Assembly (NCBI GenBank): GCA_017394765.1
Contig: JAFPXF010000001.1
Span: 1 to 11,243 of the forward strand
Reading direction: 5' to 3'
DNA from: Bacteroidales bacterium
Lineage (GTDB): Bacteria > Bacteroidota > Bacteroidia > Bacteroidales > WCHB1-69
DNA length: 11,243 bases
Of this stretch, positions 5,517-11,243 are shown in pieces; position 1 is the first letter of the stretch, and the number at the start of each line of letters is the position of its first letter. The notes beneath the pieces are model-generated. The model worked only from the letters and a program-made list of their open reading frames with translations, made no database searches and had not been told where the DNA came from. A program made the position numbers and the translations under genes.

Positions 5517-7260
5517 TGTATCTCAATATCACAAAACAGGTTTTCTCATCGTCGGACAGCCGTTTGTCGGCTAAGGCAATGCCCTTTGGCACCACCATAA
5601 GCTCATGCTTGCTCAAACAGTCGGGCATGTCCATTTCCGCAATCTGCTGGAAAGCAGAATCCAGCACCAGCAGCGACCAAGGTTTGTCGAGGACGTTGTT
5701 GCGTGTACCATCCCTGTTCTCATAGGGCATTGGTCTGGAAACGGTGATGTAGTACAGGTTCCGGTAAGAATCATAAACCACGCCAAGGTACGAGGTTTTG
5801 GCACTCTCCGTGCGGGCTAATTCCGTGTAATTGTACGTGTTGGCCGTGTCAAATTCTTCCTGGATATGCCGCTGGTGTTTACTGTGGATGTAGTGCTGCT
5901 CTTGTGTGCCGTCGCGGTGGATGACATACAGCGAATCGATGAAGGTGTATATCGCCACCAAATCCGTGTCTTTGTTCATGGTGGAGGTGAAGTGGTAGTT
6001 GTAGCGTGTATTGTCCTTGCTACGGTGGATGGCCGGATAAGTGCCAAGGCCGCGAATCGGATTGAGCTGTCCGTCTTTATACGAAAAAACATGGAACATC
6101 GGACGGGAAAACATCCTGATCCGCACGTCAAGTCGATAGTCGAAAACATTTTTTAGGAAGGTACAACAATAAAGTAAACCCGAATCCGAAGAAATCGGCA
6201 CATAGTAATGACTCTTAAAGCCTTGAACAACTACACTGTCCCCGTCTTCTGTCCAAAGATTCATTTTGACCATTCTTTTCACATTTGAATGATTGTCAAT
6301 AAGATACGCAAGAGAATCAAAGGCGCAGTTGTAAATCAGATTGTTCCGGTCGAGTGAAAAATAGTAGGTGAGGTAGCCGGGGGTCTGGAATGCGGAGAAC
6401 GGTTTCAGTCCATTTATGCAGTAATTCAGAACAATCTGTTTCTCTTCCGTATGGAACCAGGTGTTCACCTGCGTTTTTTCAGCAAAGGAATAGAAAGAAC
6501 GGGGCATGACCGTTTCGTGCGGGATGGTGAATGTGTCCAACTGCGACATACCCTGCACGCTCCCCTTTTTCCGATTTTTGACTTTTAGCTTCGGGGTGGT
6601 GACTTTCGCCCCGTTTTGCACGCAGCGCACACTGTATCCGTTATACACCTTCCCGAAGCAGACATACGGGCAGGGGTAGTTGAAGTTCTCCAGATAGCGG
6701 CCCGTGGCGGTGCCGTCTTTTGAGGGCGTGGAACTCCACCAGAAGGACTCTTCGCCCACTTTCGAGTAGTTGCCAGGATAGCGATAGCCACTGCGGGGCG
6801 GACGCACAAACCGTTTGATAATCCGCATATTCTGGGCTGAGAAGGGAACACGATACTGGTAGCCCTCCGCGACGCAGCCCTGTGTCATGGCCGTCCACTC
6901 TGCATCGTCCGGCAGGTGCCAACCATTGGGACATACACCCTGCACGCTCGTGGAGGTCGTTCCCGTATCGTGCACCGCCGCTGTCCAGGTGTAGAGCAGC
7001 CCATACTTCCTTACGGAGTCCCGGCTGTTGCCGTAGTCGAAATAGCAGGCAACGGTCGTGTCCTTGTCTGCCACTTCGCTTTGTACAATCGGGCTTCCGT
7101 CGGCGTAATGGGTTGTCCGCAGGTTCTCCGCCATCCACCGCATTCCGTTGATTTTCAGCGTGCGGTAGCGGTTCCCGTCGCAGTCGCGCACGGTGACGCA
7201 CGCGGGGAGCAGGAGCGCCAGTATACAGAACAGGGCGAAAAGTTTTGCGGCGGGGTTCAT
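5443..7260 (-). CDS. Lipoprotein with FISUMP domain fused to a DUF4221-like domain
   Basis: The 605-residue product begins with a lipoprotein signal peptide (MNPAAKLFALFCILALLLPAC, anchor cysteine at 21). Residues of about 24-217 match the Fibrobacter succinogenes major paralogous (FISUMP) domain: DGNRYRTLKINGMRWMAENL (28-47), CPNGWHLPDDAEWTAM (110-125), FWWSST (173-178) and the closing GYSVRCVQN (208-216). A basic linker (KLKVKNRKKGS) follows. Residues of about 236-595 look like the DUF4221 family of Bacteroidota lipoproteins, probably a beta-propeller: LDTFTIP near 241, a central SLYVIHRDG strand, YDSYRNLYYITVSRP, and WSLLVLDSAFQQIAEMDMP. Neither domain has a known reaction. It is likely an envelope protein, possibly surface exposed. 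Its promoter box is at 7283-7290. Its last 74 bases overlap another signal-peptide frame. The signal peptide and FISUMP calls are firm; the DUF4221 call is from pattern memory. Confidence 0.85.
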   Translation of the reverse strand: MNPAAKLFALFCILALLLPACVTVRDCDGNRYRTLKINGMRWMAENLRTTHYADGSPIVQSEVADKDTTVACYFDYGNSRDSVRKYGLLYTWTAAVHDTGTTSTSVQGVCPNGWHLPDDAEWTAMTQGCVAEGYQYRVPFSAQNMRIIKRFVRPPRSGYRYPGNYSKVGEESFWWSSTPSKDGTATGRYLENFNYPCPYVCFGKVYNGYSVRCVQNGAKVTTPKLKVKNRKKGSVQGMSQLDTFTIPHETVMPRSFYSFAEKTQVNTWFHTEEKQIVLNYCINGLKPFSAFQTPGYLTYYFSLDRNNLIYNCAFDSLAYLIDNHSNVKRMVKMNLWTEDGDSVVVQGFKSHYYVPISSDSGLLYCCTFLKNVFDYRLDVRIRMFSRPMFHVFSYKDGQLNPIRGLGTYPAIHRSKDNTRYNYHFTSTMNKDTDLVAIYTFIDSLYVIHRDGTQEQHYIHSKHQRHIQEEFDTANTYNYTELARTESAKTSYLGVVYDSYRNLYYITVSRPMPYENRDGTRNNVLDKPWSLLVLDSAFQQIAEMDMPDCLSKHELMVVPKGIALADKRLSDDEKTCFVILRYNEKDLYNTDIATVRRHSRGANKRK

Positions 7261-7282
7261 TACGGAAGATGTTTTTCGTTGG

Positions 7283-7290
7283 CAAAAATA
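7283..7290 (-). promoter_or_regulatory. Promoter of the FISUMP-DUF4221 gene, -7 box TATTTTTG
   Basis: On the minus strand TATTTTTG, followed by CC, matches the Bacteroidota -7 consensus and lies 22 nt before the start codon at 7260. A TTTTG word lies a little upstream but is closer than the usual -33 spacing. It is back to back with the plus-strand promoter at 7330-7337. Confidence 0.6.
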
Positions 7291-7329
7291 CTATTATTTT
7301 GCAAAAGCGATGAAGTAATAAAAAAATTG

Positions 7330-7337
7330 TATCTTTG
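7330..7337 (+). promoter_or_regulatory. Promoter -7 box TATCTTTG for the leader RNA and NYN relic
   Basis: TATCTTTG followed by CCG is an exact match to the Bacteroidota -7 consensus and identical to the hutI box. A TATnTTTGCCG form recurs in this window. Transcription would start near 7341-7344, giving a leader of about 70 nt before the ATG at 7413. Confidence 0.6.
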
Positions 7338-7349
7338 CCGCCGAATCCC

Positions 7350-7402
7350 CCTTAGGTGGAATATACTAAGGCTCGCCCACTCCTAATAAGTGGGCTTATT
7401 TT
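7350..7402 (+). ncRNA. Structured leader RNA candidate with terminator-like hairpin
   Basis: Downstream of the promoter at 7330 lie two hairpins. The first pairs CCTTAG (7350-7355) with CTAAGG (7366-7371) around a 10-nt loop GTGGAATATA. The second pairs GCCCACT (7375-7381) with AGTGGGC (7389-7395) around the loop CCTAATA and is followed by TTATTTTTT. The second has the form of an intrinsic terminator, so the RNA could be a short standalone transcript of about 60 nt or an attenuator in front of the NYN gene. No peptide frame explains it. It matches no family I can name with certainty. Confidence 0.42.
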
Positions 7403-7412
7403 TTGAAAAACA

Positions 7413-7582
7413 ATGAAAACAATGGATAAACAGAAAGTTATTGTCTATGTTGATGGGTTTAACAATTCCATCGTTCCAACAGTTTGAGTAGTATCAGCAC
7501 ATCAAGAGTGATCAACCTCGAACGTTATGAATCCAGATTCCGCCAGTGCATTTTGCCAGATGTTGTGCATTTAAAATCGTGC
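7413..7582 (+). pseudogene. Broken NYN-domain (LabA/DUF88-like) nuclease gene
   Basis: The ATG at 7413 (or 7422) begins MDKQKVIVYVDGFN, the characteristic first strand of NYN-domain proteins, in which the aspartate of VDGFN is an active-site acidic residue. The frame then ends at a TGA at 7485 after 24 codons. In another frame, from about 7465, the DNA reads RSNSLSSISTSRVINLERY and then ESRFRQCILPDVVHLKS. This resembles the C-terminal end of the same family, where a serine-rich start is followed by a basic helix and an LPD-type strand. The middle, about 130 residues in a normal protein, is missing, so an internal deletion with a frame change is inferred. The remaining C-terminal tail is replaced by the hairpin element beginning at 7591. 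The N-terminal match is good; the C-terminal one is tentative. Confidence 0.6.
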
Positions 7583-7590
7583 GATGCAGG

Positions 7591-7821
7591 GCGTGCTGGA
7601 AGCACGCAATTCTAATAACCCCATACTAAGGCCGATAGGCCGCAGTGTGGGGTGGAATGCGCGGCGGAAGTCTGCGTGCCAGAGGCACGCTACTACTAGA
7701 CTTACTAATAGTAGCGTGTTTTCAACACGCCATCGATGTGCTGCCTCCGCCTTCACCCCACACTGCGCTCCACTTCGTTACGCTTATGTGGGGTTATTAA
7801 GATATCGTGCCTCCGGCACGC
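7591..7821. repeat. Composite REP/BIME-like palindromic element
   Basis: The 231-base element is nearly mirror symmetric around 7702. Four short hairpins with 3-nt loops occur: 7591-7607 (GCGTGCT GGA AGCACGC), 7674-7690 (GCGTGCC AGA GGCACGC), 7714-7730 (GCGTGTT TTC AACACGC) and 7806-7820 (CGTGCC TCC GGCACG). Stem bases differ between copies but always remain paired. The inner two have GTAG at their 5' foot (7711-7714 plus; 7693-7690 minus), a hallmark of REP sequences mobilised by RAYT transposases. Between them are larger imperfect stems (ACCCCATACT with AGTGTGGGGT at 7618-7652; ACCCCACA with TGTGGGGT at 7754-7795) in opposite orientation. No transposase is in the window. It sits on the end of the NYN pseudogene. 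Confidence 0.72.
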
Positions 7822-7878
7822 AAAGTTCATGGCCCCAATTTCTAAATAATAATATCGCATCAATAGTAAATTGCGTTT

Positions 7879-8442
7879 TTATTCTTTCAGCAACTCGTCA
7901 ATTTCTTCGCTGAGGTCGTCGTATTGTCTCTTTGTCCGCTTGGCAAACCACGGTCCAACAAGAGAAGCGGCAATACATCCGATAAGCGTAGAGGCAAAAA
8001 AATCGCGCTCATATAGGTAAATGTAGATAAACATAACCACCAATAAAATCAAAGCTATAATTCGTATAATGATTTGCTTGCGCTTTGAGTAAGAGCTGCT
8101 TTTACGCATACTTTCCCGTAATGAGAGAAGCCCTTCGCGACTTTGGACATCGGCTTTTCGGAGACCGTTGGTTGAAATAAGGCTGTCCAACACAATCCAA
8201 GCCAGGAAGATGTCAACGGGGAGCAAAAGCCACCAAGGCCACTGGAGAATAAGGTTAGAAGCGGTTATCATAATCACCAGAAAAATAGCGGCAAACAAAT
8301 TCTTCCGATAGAGTTGTTTACTGTATCGTTTCACCGCACGTTGCCACACTTCCCTGTTGAAGGTGCTGTGCTGCTCCACATTCTGCTGCAGGTCTTGCAA
8401 TTCCTGCTGCAATTCGCTTTTGATGTCTTCGTACTGTTCCAT
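7879..8442 (-). CDS. Four-helix membrane protein encoded after an ECF sigma factor
   Basis: The 187-residue product has a charged, glutamine-rich, probably helical cytoplasmic N-terminus (1-47), two membrane helices (about 48-66 and 69-89), a basic loop of about 30 residues (SREGLLSLRESMRKSSSYSKRKQ), two more helices (about 123-144 and 148-166) and a charged tail (KRTKRQYDDLSEEIDELLKE). No domain is recognised. It starts 14 nt after the stop codon of the sigma-factor gene on the same strand, so the two are almost certainly cotranscribed. In such pairs the second gene often encodes an anti-sigma factor. This protein lacks a zinc-binding HxxxCxxC motif and has four helices rather than one, so if it controls the sigma factor it does so in a different way. 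Function remains inferred from position only. Confidence 0.82.
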   Translation of the reverse strand: MEQYEDIKSELQQELQDLQQNVEQHSTFNREVWQRAVKRYSKQLYRKNLFAAIFLVIMITASNLILQWPWWLLLPVDIFLAWIVLDSLISTNGLRKADVQSREGLLSLRESMRKSSSYSKRKQIIIRIIALILLVVMFIYIYLYERDFFASTLIGCIAASLVGPWFAKRTKRQYDDLSEEIDELLKE

Positions 8443-8456
8443 ATCTGTTTTGAGGT

Positions 8457-8951
8457 TTAGTCGGTGAATGATTTGAGTTTCTCGCGTATGCGCACCAGAC
8501 GCACGCTGACGTTATCGACGGTGATGCCGAGGATAGCGGCAATCTCGTCGTAGGGCAGGTCTTCGAGCCAAAGCAGAATCAGAGCGCGGTCGAAGGGATG
8601 CAGCCGTGCGATGCGCTTGTGGAGACGGCTGGCGGCGGGACAGGCCTCCTCGGCGGCGAAGAGGTCGATGTCCATTTCCAAGGGCATGCAGTCGGGACGG
8701 CGGCGGTTGCGTTTGTCGAGAGTCACGCAGGTGTTCAACGCCACGCGATAGACCCATGTTTTGGCAGAGCTGCGCCCTTCGAAGCCCTCGATGCCCTGCC
8801 AGAGGCGTATCAGCACCTCTTGAGCGAGGTCGTCTGCTTCCTGTCGGTCGTCGGCGAAGAGGTAGCACACCGAGTAGATGGTCTGTCGCTGTTCCTGTAC
8901 CAGCTGTTCAAAGTCTAGTTCTTTCTGTTCTTTGTCTTTTTTCTGCTTCAT
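8457..8951 (-). CDS. ECF-type RNA polymerase sigma factor
   Basis: This 164-residue protein has the two-domain layout of extracytoplasmic-function sigma factors. Region 2 (about 14-80) contains EADDLAQEVLIRLWQGIEGF and SSAKTWVYRVALNTCVT, covering core binding and -10 recognition. Region 4 (about 110-160) contains LHPFDRALILLWLEDLPYDE and the helix-turn-helix IAAILGITVDNVSVRLVRIREKLK for -35 recognition. It would redirect RNA polymerase to a small set of promoters in response to a signal. The ATG at 8951 gives a lysine-rich N-terminus; an ATG slightly upstream (at 8964) meets a stop after four codons. The membrane-protein gene 14 nt downstream is the likely partner. No TAnnTTTG box is evident upstream, which would fit autoregulation through its own promoter type, but I cannot show this. 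Confidence 0.95.
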   Translation of the reverse strand: MKQKKDKEQKELDFEQLVQEQRQTIYSVCYLFADDRQEADDLAQEVLIRLWQGIEGFEGRSSAKTWVYRVALNTCVTLDKRNRRRPDCMPLEMDIDLFAAEEACPAASRLHKRIARLHPFDRALILLWLEDLPYDEIAAILGITVDNVSVRLVRIREKLKSFTD

Positions 8952-9067
8952 CTTTCAGACATTGTTTTCCTTTTGACTACGAAGGTGGCGATACACCTCA
9001 AACTCAAAAAATGGCAATACCAAACTTCTGGGATTTCTCATTCAGGCTGGATTTATAAAGCCAAAGC

Positions 9068-11243
9068 CTATTGCTGCATCGTCGTCGGCTGCATATCGAC
9101 ACGAGTGTAGATTTCGGGGTGGAAGTACTTTTTCATGAATTCGACCATCTCTTTCTTGGTAACCGAATTGACGATGTTGTCGTATTCGGAAGGCGCGATA
9201 ATCGGCTCATCTTGGATAACCATGCCGCTGATATAGCCTAACCAGAAGCTGTTGGATTGGATGTTCTTGGCACGGGTGCTGGTCATCTGCTTCTTGATGA
9301 GGGCCATGGTCTTATTGTCCGGACCCTTGGCCTTGAAGTCGTTAAGAATCTTGAGGCTGGCAGTAGCCAATTTGTCGGTCTTCACCGGGTCGCAACCTAA
9401 GAGAATCATCAGGGTTATTTCAGGACGAGGCAGTTTGCCGGCGCTCATACTTACCGTCGGGGAATAGACATCGCCCATCTTTTCACGCACAATCTTGACG
9501 AACAGGATGTCTAATGCCTCACCGATCATATCGGTGATGATGGCGTTGCGGTAGCTCCAGTCGATGGGGTTGGTGATGAACATGCCCATCCAGCCCTGTT
9601 CCTCGGTACCGGCATAAACGGTTTGCGTAGAGGCCTTGTCGGGACGCGGTTTCAGTACGTTGAGGTTGTAGTTCTCTTTCTTACCGGATTCGGTCTTCAG
9701 GGAACCGAGATAGAGTTCCACAAATTGTTTCATCTCCGTCTCATCGTAGTTGCCCACGAAAAAGAAGGTAAAGTCAGCGGGATTGGCGAAACGCTCCTTG
9801 TAGATCTGCACGGCGCGATCGAAGTCAGTCTGTTTCAGATATTCCTCATCGTAAGAGAAGAACTGTTTCATATAGGGGTCATTATTGTTAGCGGCTTCAA
9901 TCAACTGGCCCAAGAACTGGTACATCGGTTGTGCTTGGAGCATCTTGATGCCCTCGCGGCTCTCGTCCATCATCAATTCGAAAGCGTTGGTGTCGATGCG
10001 CGGATTGGAGAAGAAAGCGTTAAGATATTGGAAGAAGAGCTCCAGGTCTTTCGGGGAAGAAGAACCGTTGAAACCTTCTGACAACAGTTTGATTTCAGGA
10101 TAAAGGCTTACGTTTTTGCCCTTCATCTTCTTCGACAGGGAGTTGTAATCCAGACCGGCTATACCGCCATGGTTGATAATGTCGCAAGCGAAATCAGCGG
10201 AAGCCAGATCTTTCACGGGATAGAGCGTTTTGCCGCCCTTGCTGATGGCGGTAAACAGAATCTCATCGTTCTTATAGTCGGTTTTCTTCAGATAGACAGT
10301 GATGCCGTTAGAGAGCGTCCATTCCTCGGCACCTACGGTCTCGATTGTCTCCACATTTGTGATTTTGCCGGGCTTCAGTGTCTCCTTTTCAAGGATTTCC
10401 TGATCCTTATAGGTATCCACATAAGGTTGTACATTAGTTAAAGACTTGTCTTTCAATATAGAAAGGATCTCGTCCTTGCCGGGAACGGTGACGCCTTCTT
10501 TGTCTGGGGCGGTGACAACGGCCACCATATTATCTTCCGTCACCCAATTCTTGGCCAATGCATTGATTTCCTCCAAGGTAATATCTCCCATCAGCTTCTT
10601 GGCGTAATTGTTCTCACGTTTTGCACCCGGGATGGGGTCTTGATGCAGGAAGTTGTTGACGTATTCGGAGGCGAAACTGGCAGATTCGGTCTTGTCAGCC
10701 TCCTTGGCCGCCTTGTCGTAGAGTTCCAGGAGTTCCTCTTTGGCACGATCGAGTTCGGTCTGCAGGAAACCGTATTTCAGCACGCGGTAGTCCTCTTGCA
10801 GGAGCGCGCGCAGCGCATCGGGAATGCGGTTTTCCTTAGCTATGGCTTCCAAAGCGTAAGCATCGGTGTTACCGTAAAAGTTGCCATATCCGCCGTTGGC
10901 ACCCATGAACGGGCACTTCGGGTCCAGCGCCATTTCCGTAAAGCGGGTGTCCAACATGGTGTTATAGAGGTCGATGCAAAGTTGTTCACGGAAATCACCG
11001 ATGGTCTTCATCGGAGTGTGTTCGTGCTTGCGGATGACCATCACCATGTTGCCGGTGGCTTCCTTGTCAGTGCAGACGGCCACGAGCGGTTCCTTGTTGG
11101 GGGCGATTCCGTAGGTCTCTTTCTTGCGGGGGTTTTGTTTGGCGGGGATGTTGCCGAACATAGCTTTGATTTTGCCTTCCACTTCCGCCACGTTGATATC
11201 ACCTACCACAATCACCGCCTGTAGGTCTGGACGATACCAATCG
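9068..11243 (-). CDS. M16 family peptidase (pitrilysin-like zinc protease), N-terminus outside the window
   Basis: The frame is open from the right edge (DWYRPDLQAVIVVGDINVAEVE at 11242-11177) to the TAG at 9068, giving about 724 residues. A GTG near 11213 is internal and not a start. WYRPDLQAVIVVGD marks the start of the first M16 C-terminal domain in four-domain M16B enzymes of about 930-940 residues, so roughly 200 residues with the signal peptide and the HxxEH zinc site lie beyond the edge. In the second half, EEWTLSNGITVYLKKTDYKN starts the catalytically dead repeat (INHGGIAGL where HxxEH would stand), and ERFANPADFTFFFVGNYDE starts the last domain. The R/Y pair typical of M16 substrate binding is not securely placed here. 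Such proteins are usually exported in Bacteroidota and degrade peptides. Located 116 nt upstream of the sigma-factor start and on the same strand; I see no terminator between the two. Confidence 0.95.
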   Translation of the reverse strand, partial: DWYRPDLQAVIVVGDINVAEVEGKIKAMFGNIPAKQNPRKKETYGIAPNKEPLVAVCTDKEATGNMVMVIRKHEHTPMKTIGDFREQLCIDLYNTMLDTRFTEMALDPKCPFMGANGGYGNFYGNTDAYALEAIAKENRIPDALRALLQEDYRVLKYGFLQTELDRAKEELLELYDKAAKEADKTESASFASEYVNNFLHQDPIPGAKRENNYAKKLMGDITLEEINALAKNWVTEDNMVAVVTAPDKEGVTVPGKDEILSILKDKSLTNVQPYVDTYKDQEILEKETLKPGKITNVETIETVGAEEWTLSNGITVYLKKTDYKNDEILFTAISKGGKTLYPVKDLASADFACDIINHGGIAGLDYNSLSKKMKGKNVSLYPEIKLLSEGFNGSSSPKDLELFFQYLNAFFSNPRIDTNAFELMMDESREGIKMLQAQPMYQFLGQLIEAANNNDPYMKQFFSYDEEYLKQTDFDRAVQIYKERFANPADFTFFFVGNYDETEMKQFVELYLGSLKTESGKKENYNLNVLKPRPDKASTQTVYAGTEEQGWMGMFITNPIDWSYRNAIITDMIGEALDILFVKIVREKMGDVYSPTVSMSAGKLPRPEITLMILLGCDPVKTDKLATASLKILNDFKAKGPDNKTMALIKKQMTSTRAKNIQSNSFWLGYISGMVIQDEPIIAPSEYDNIVNSVTKKEMVEFMKKYFHPEIYTRVDMQPTTMQQ

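Noticed and set aside
6641..7285. Minus-strand frame of 214 codons overlapping the FISUMP gene
   Set aside because: It is an alternative frame over the FISUMP domain; the composition is rich in arginine and proline as expected from a shadow, and its start lies upstream of the promoter-proximal ATG at 7260.
7571..7913. Frames on both strands within the hairpin element
   Set aside because: They arise from palindromic repeat DNA, contain no domain pattern and cross the REP-like hairpins.
8606..9058. Plus-strand frame of 150 codons across the sigma-factor gene
   Set aside because: Arginine-rich shadow of the GC-rich sigma-factor sequence with no recognisable domain.
9623..11224. Several plus-strand frames antisense to the M16 peptidase (152 and 194 codons among others)
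   Set aside because: They are fully inside a gene with clear M16 features and show no signal peptide or domain of their own.
1..11243. tRNA, rRNA or integrase attachment site
   Set aside because: I saw no tRNA-like cloverleaf with a TTCGA-type arm, no rRNA segment and no integrase; scanning by eye cannot exclude a divergent one.

Overview
The window looks like a chromosomal segment of a member of the Bacteroidota, most likely Bacteroidales. Supporting signs are several promoters of the Bacteroidota sigma-ABfr type (-7 box TAnnTTTG) just upstream of genes, weak Shine-Dalgarno sequences, and families typical of the phylum: a 2TM-domain protein, DUF4369 and DUF4221 lipoproteins, a FISUMP domain, a NYN-domain relic, and an ECF sigma factor next to a membrane protein. 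Genus cannot be settled from the sequence alone.

Layout. At 1-999 (minus) pyrH (UMP kinase) is followed after 5 nt by a 2TM-domain protein that runs off the left edge. Divergent from them is a ComF-family phosphoribosyltransferase (1090-1779, plus). A low-complexity intergenic stretch follows (1784-1957), made of GGACT/AGTCC words and then AACCAATAACC words, and it ends at a promoter. Next on the plus strand come a very small putative lipoprotein (1977-2162), a tract of ACGATGAG-like octamers that reaches the next start codon, a DUF4369 lipoprotein lacking the usual thioredoxin domain (2201-2974) and an unrecognised exported protein (3027-3491). A strong bidirectional terminator (3493-3524) separates these from the convergent hutI (imidazolonepropionase, 3523-4776, minus), whose promoter again abuts an AACCAATAACC-type tract.

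The stretch 4980-7830 is a patchwork of relics around one large intact gene. It holds a perfect 19-bp palindrome (4992-5033), the C-terminal stump of a P-loop ATPase (to 5405), the amputated 5' end of a secreted-protein gene on the other strand (5364-5516), and a 605-aa lipoprotein that joins a FISUMP domain to a DUF4221-like domain (5443-7260, minus). Beyond this lie a divergent promoter, a structured leader-like RNA (7350-7402), an internally deleted NYN-nuclease pseudogene (7413-7582) and a 231-bp mirror-symmetric element built from four short hairpins with GTAG feet and covarying stems, resembling REP/BIME elements (7591-7821).

The right part holds a two-gene minus-strand unit, an ECF sigma factor (8457-8951) and a four-helix membrane protein (7879-8442) that may control it. 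The window ends in a large M16 zinc-protease-like gene (9068-11243, minus) whose N-terminus is outside the window.

No single undescribed multi-gene system stands out. The most unusual signals are the composite hairpin element, the leader RNA in front of a broken NYN gene, the FISUMP-DUF4221 fusion, and the word-repeat tracts that stop exactly at promoters.
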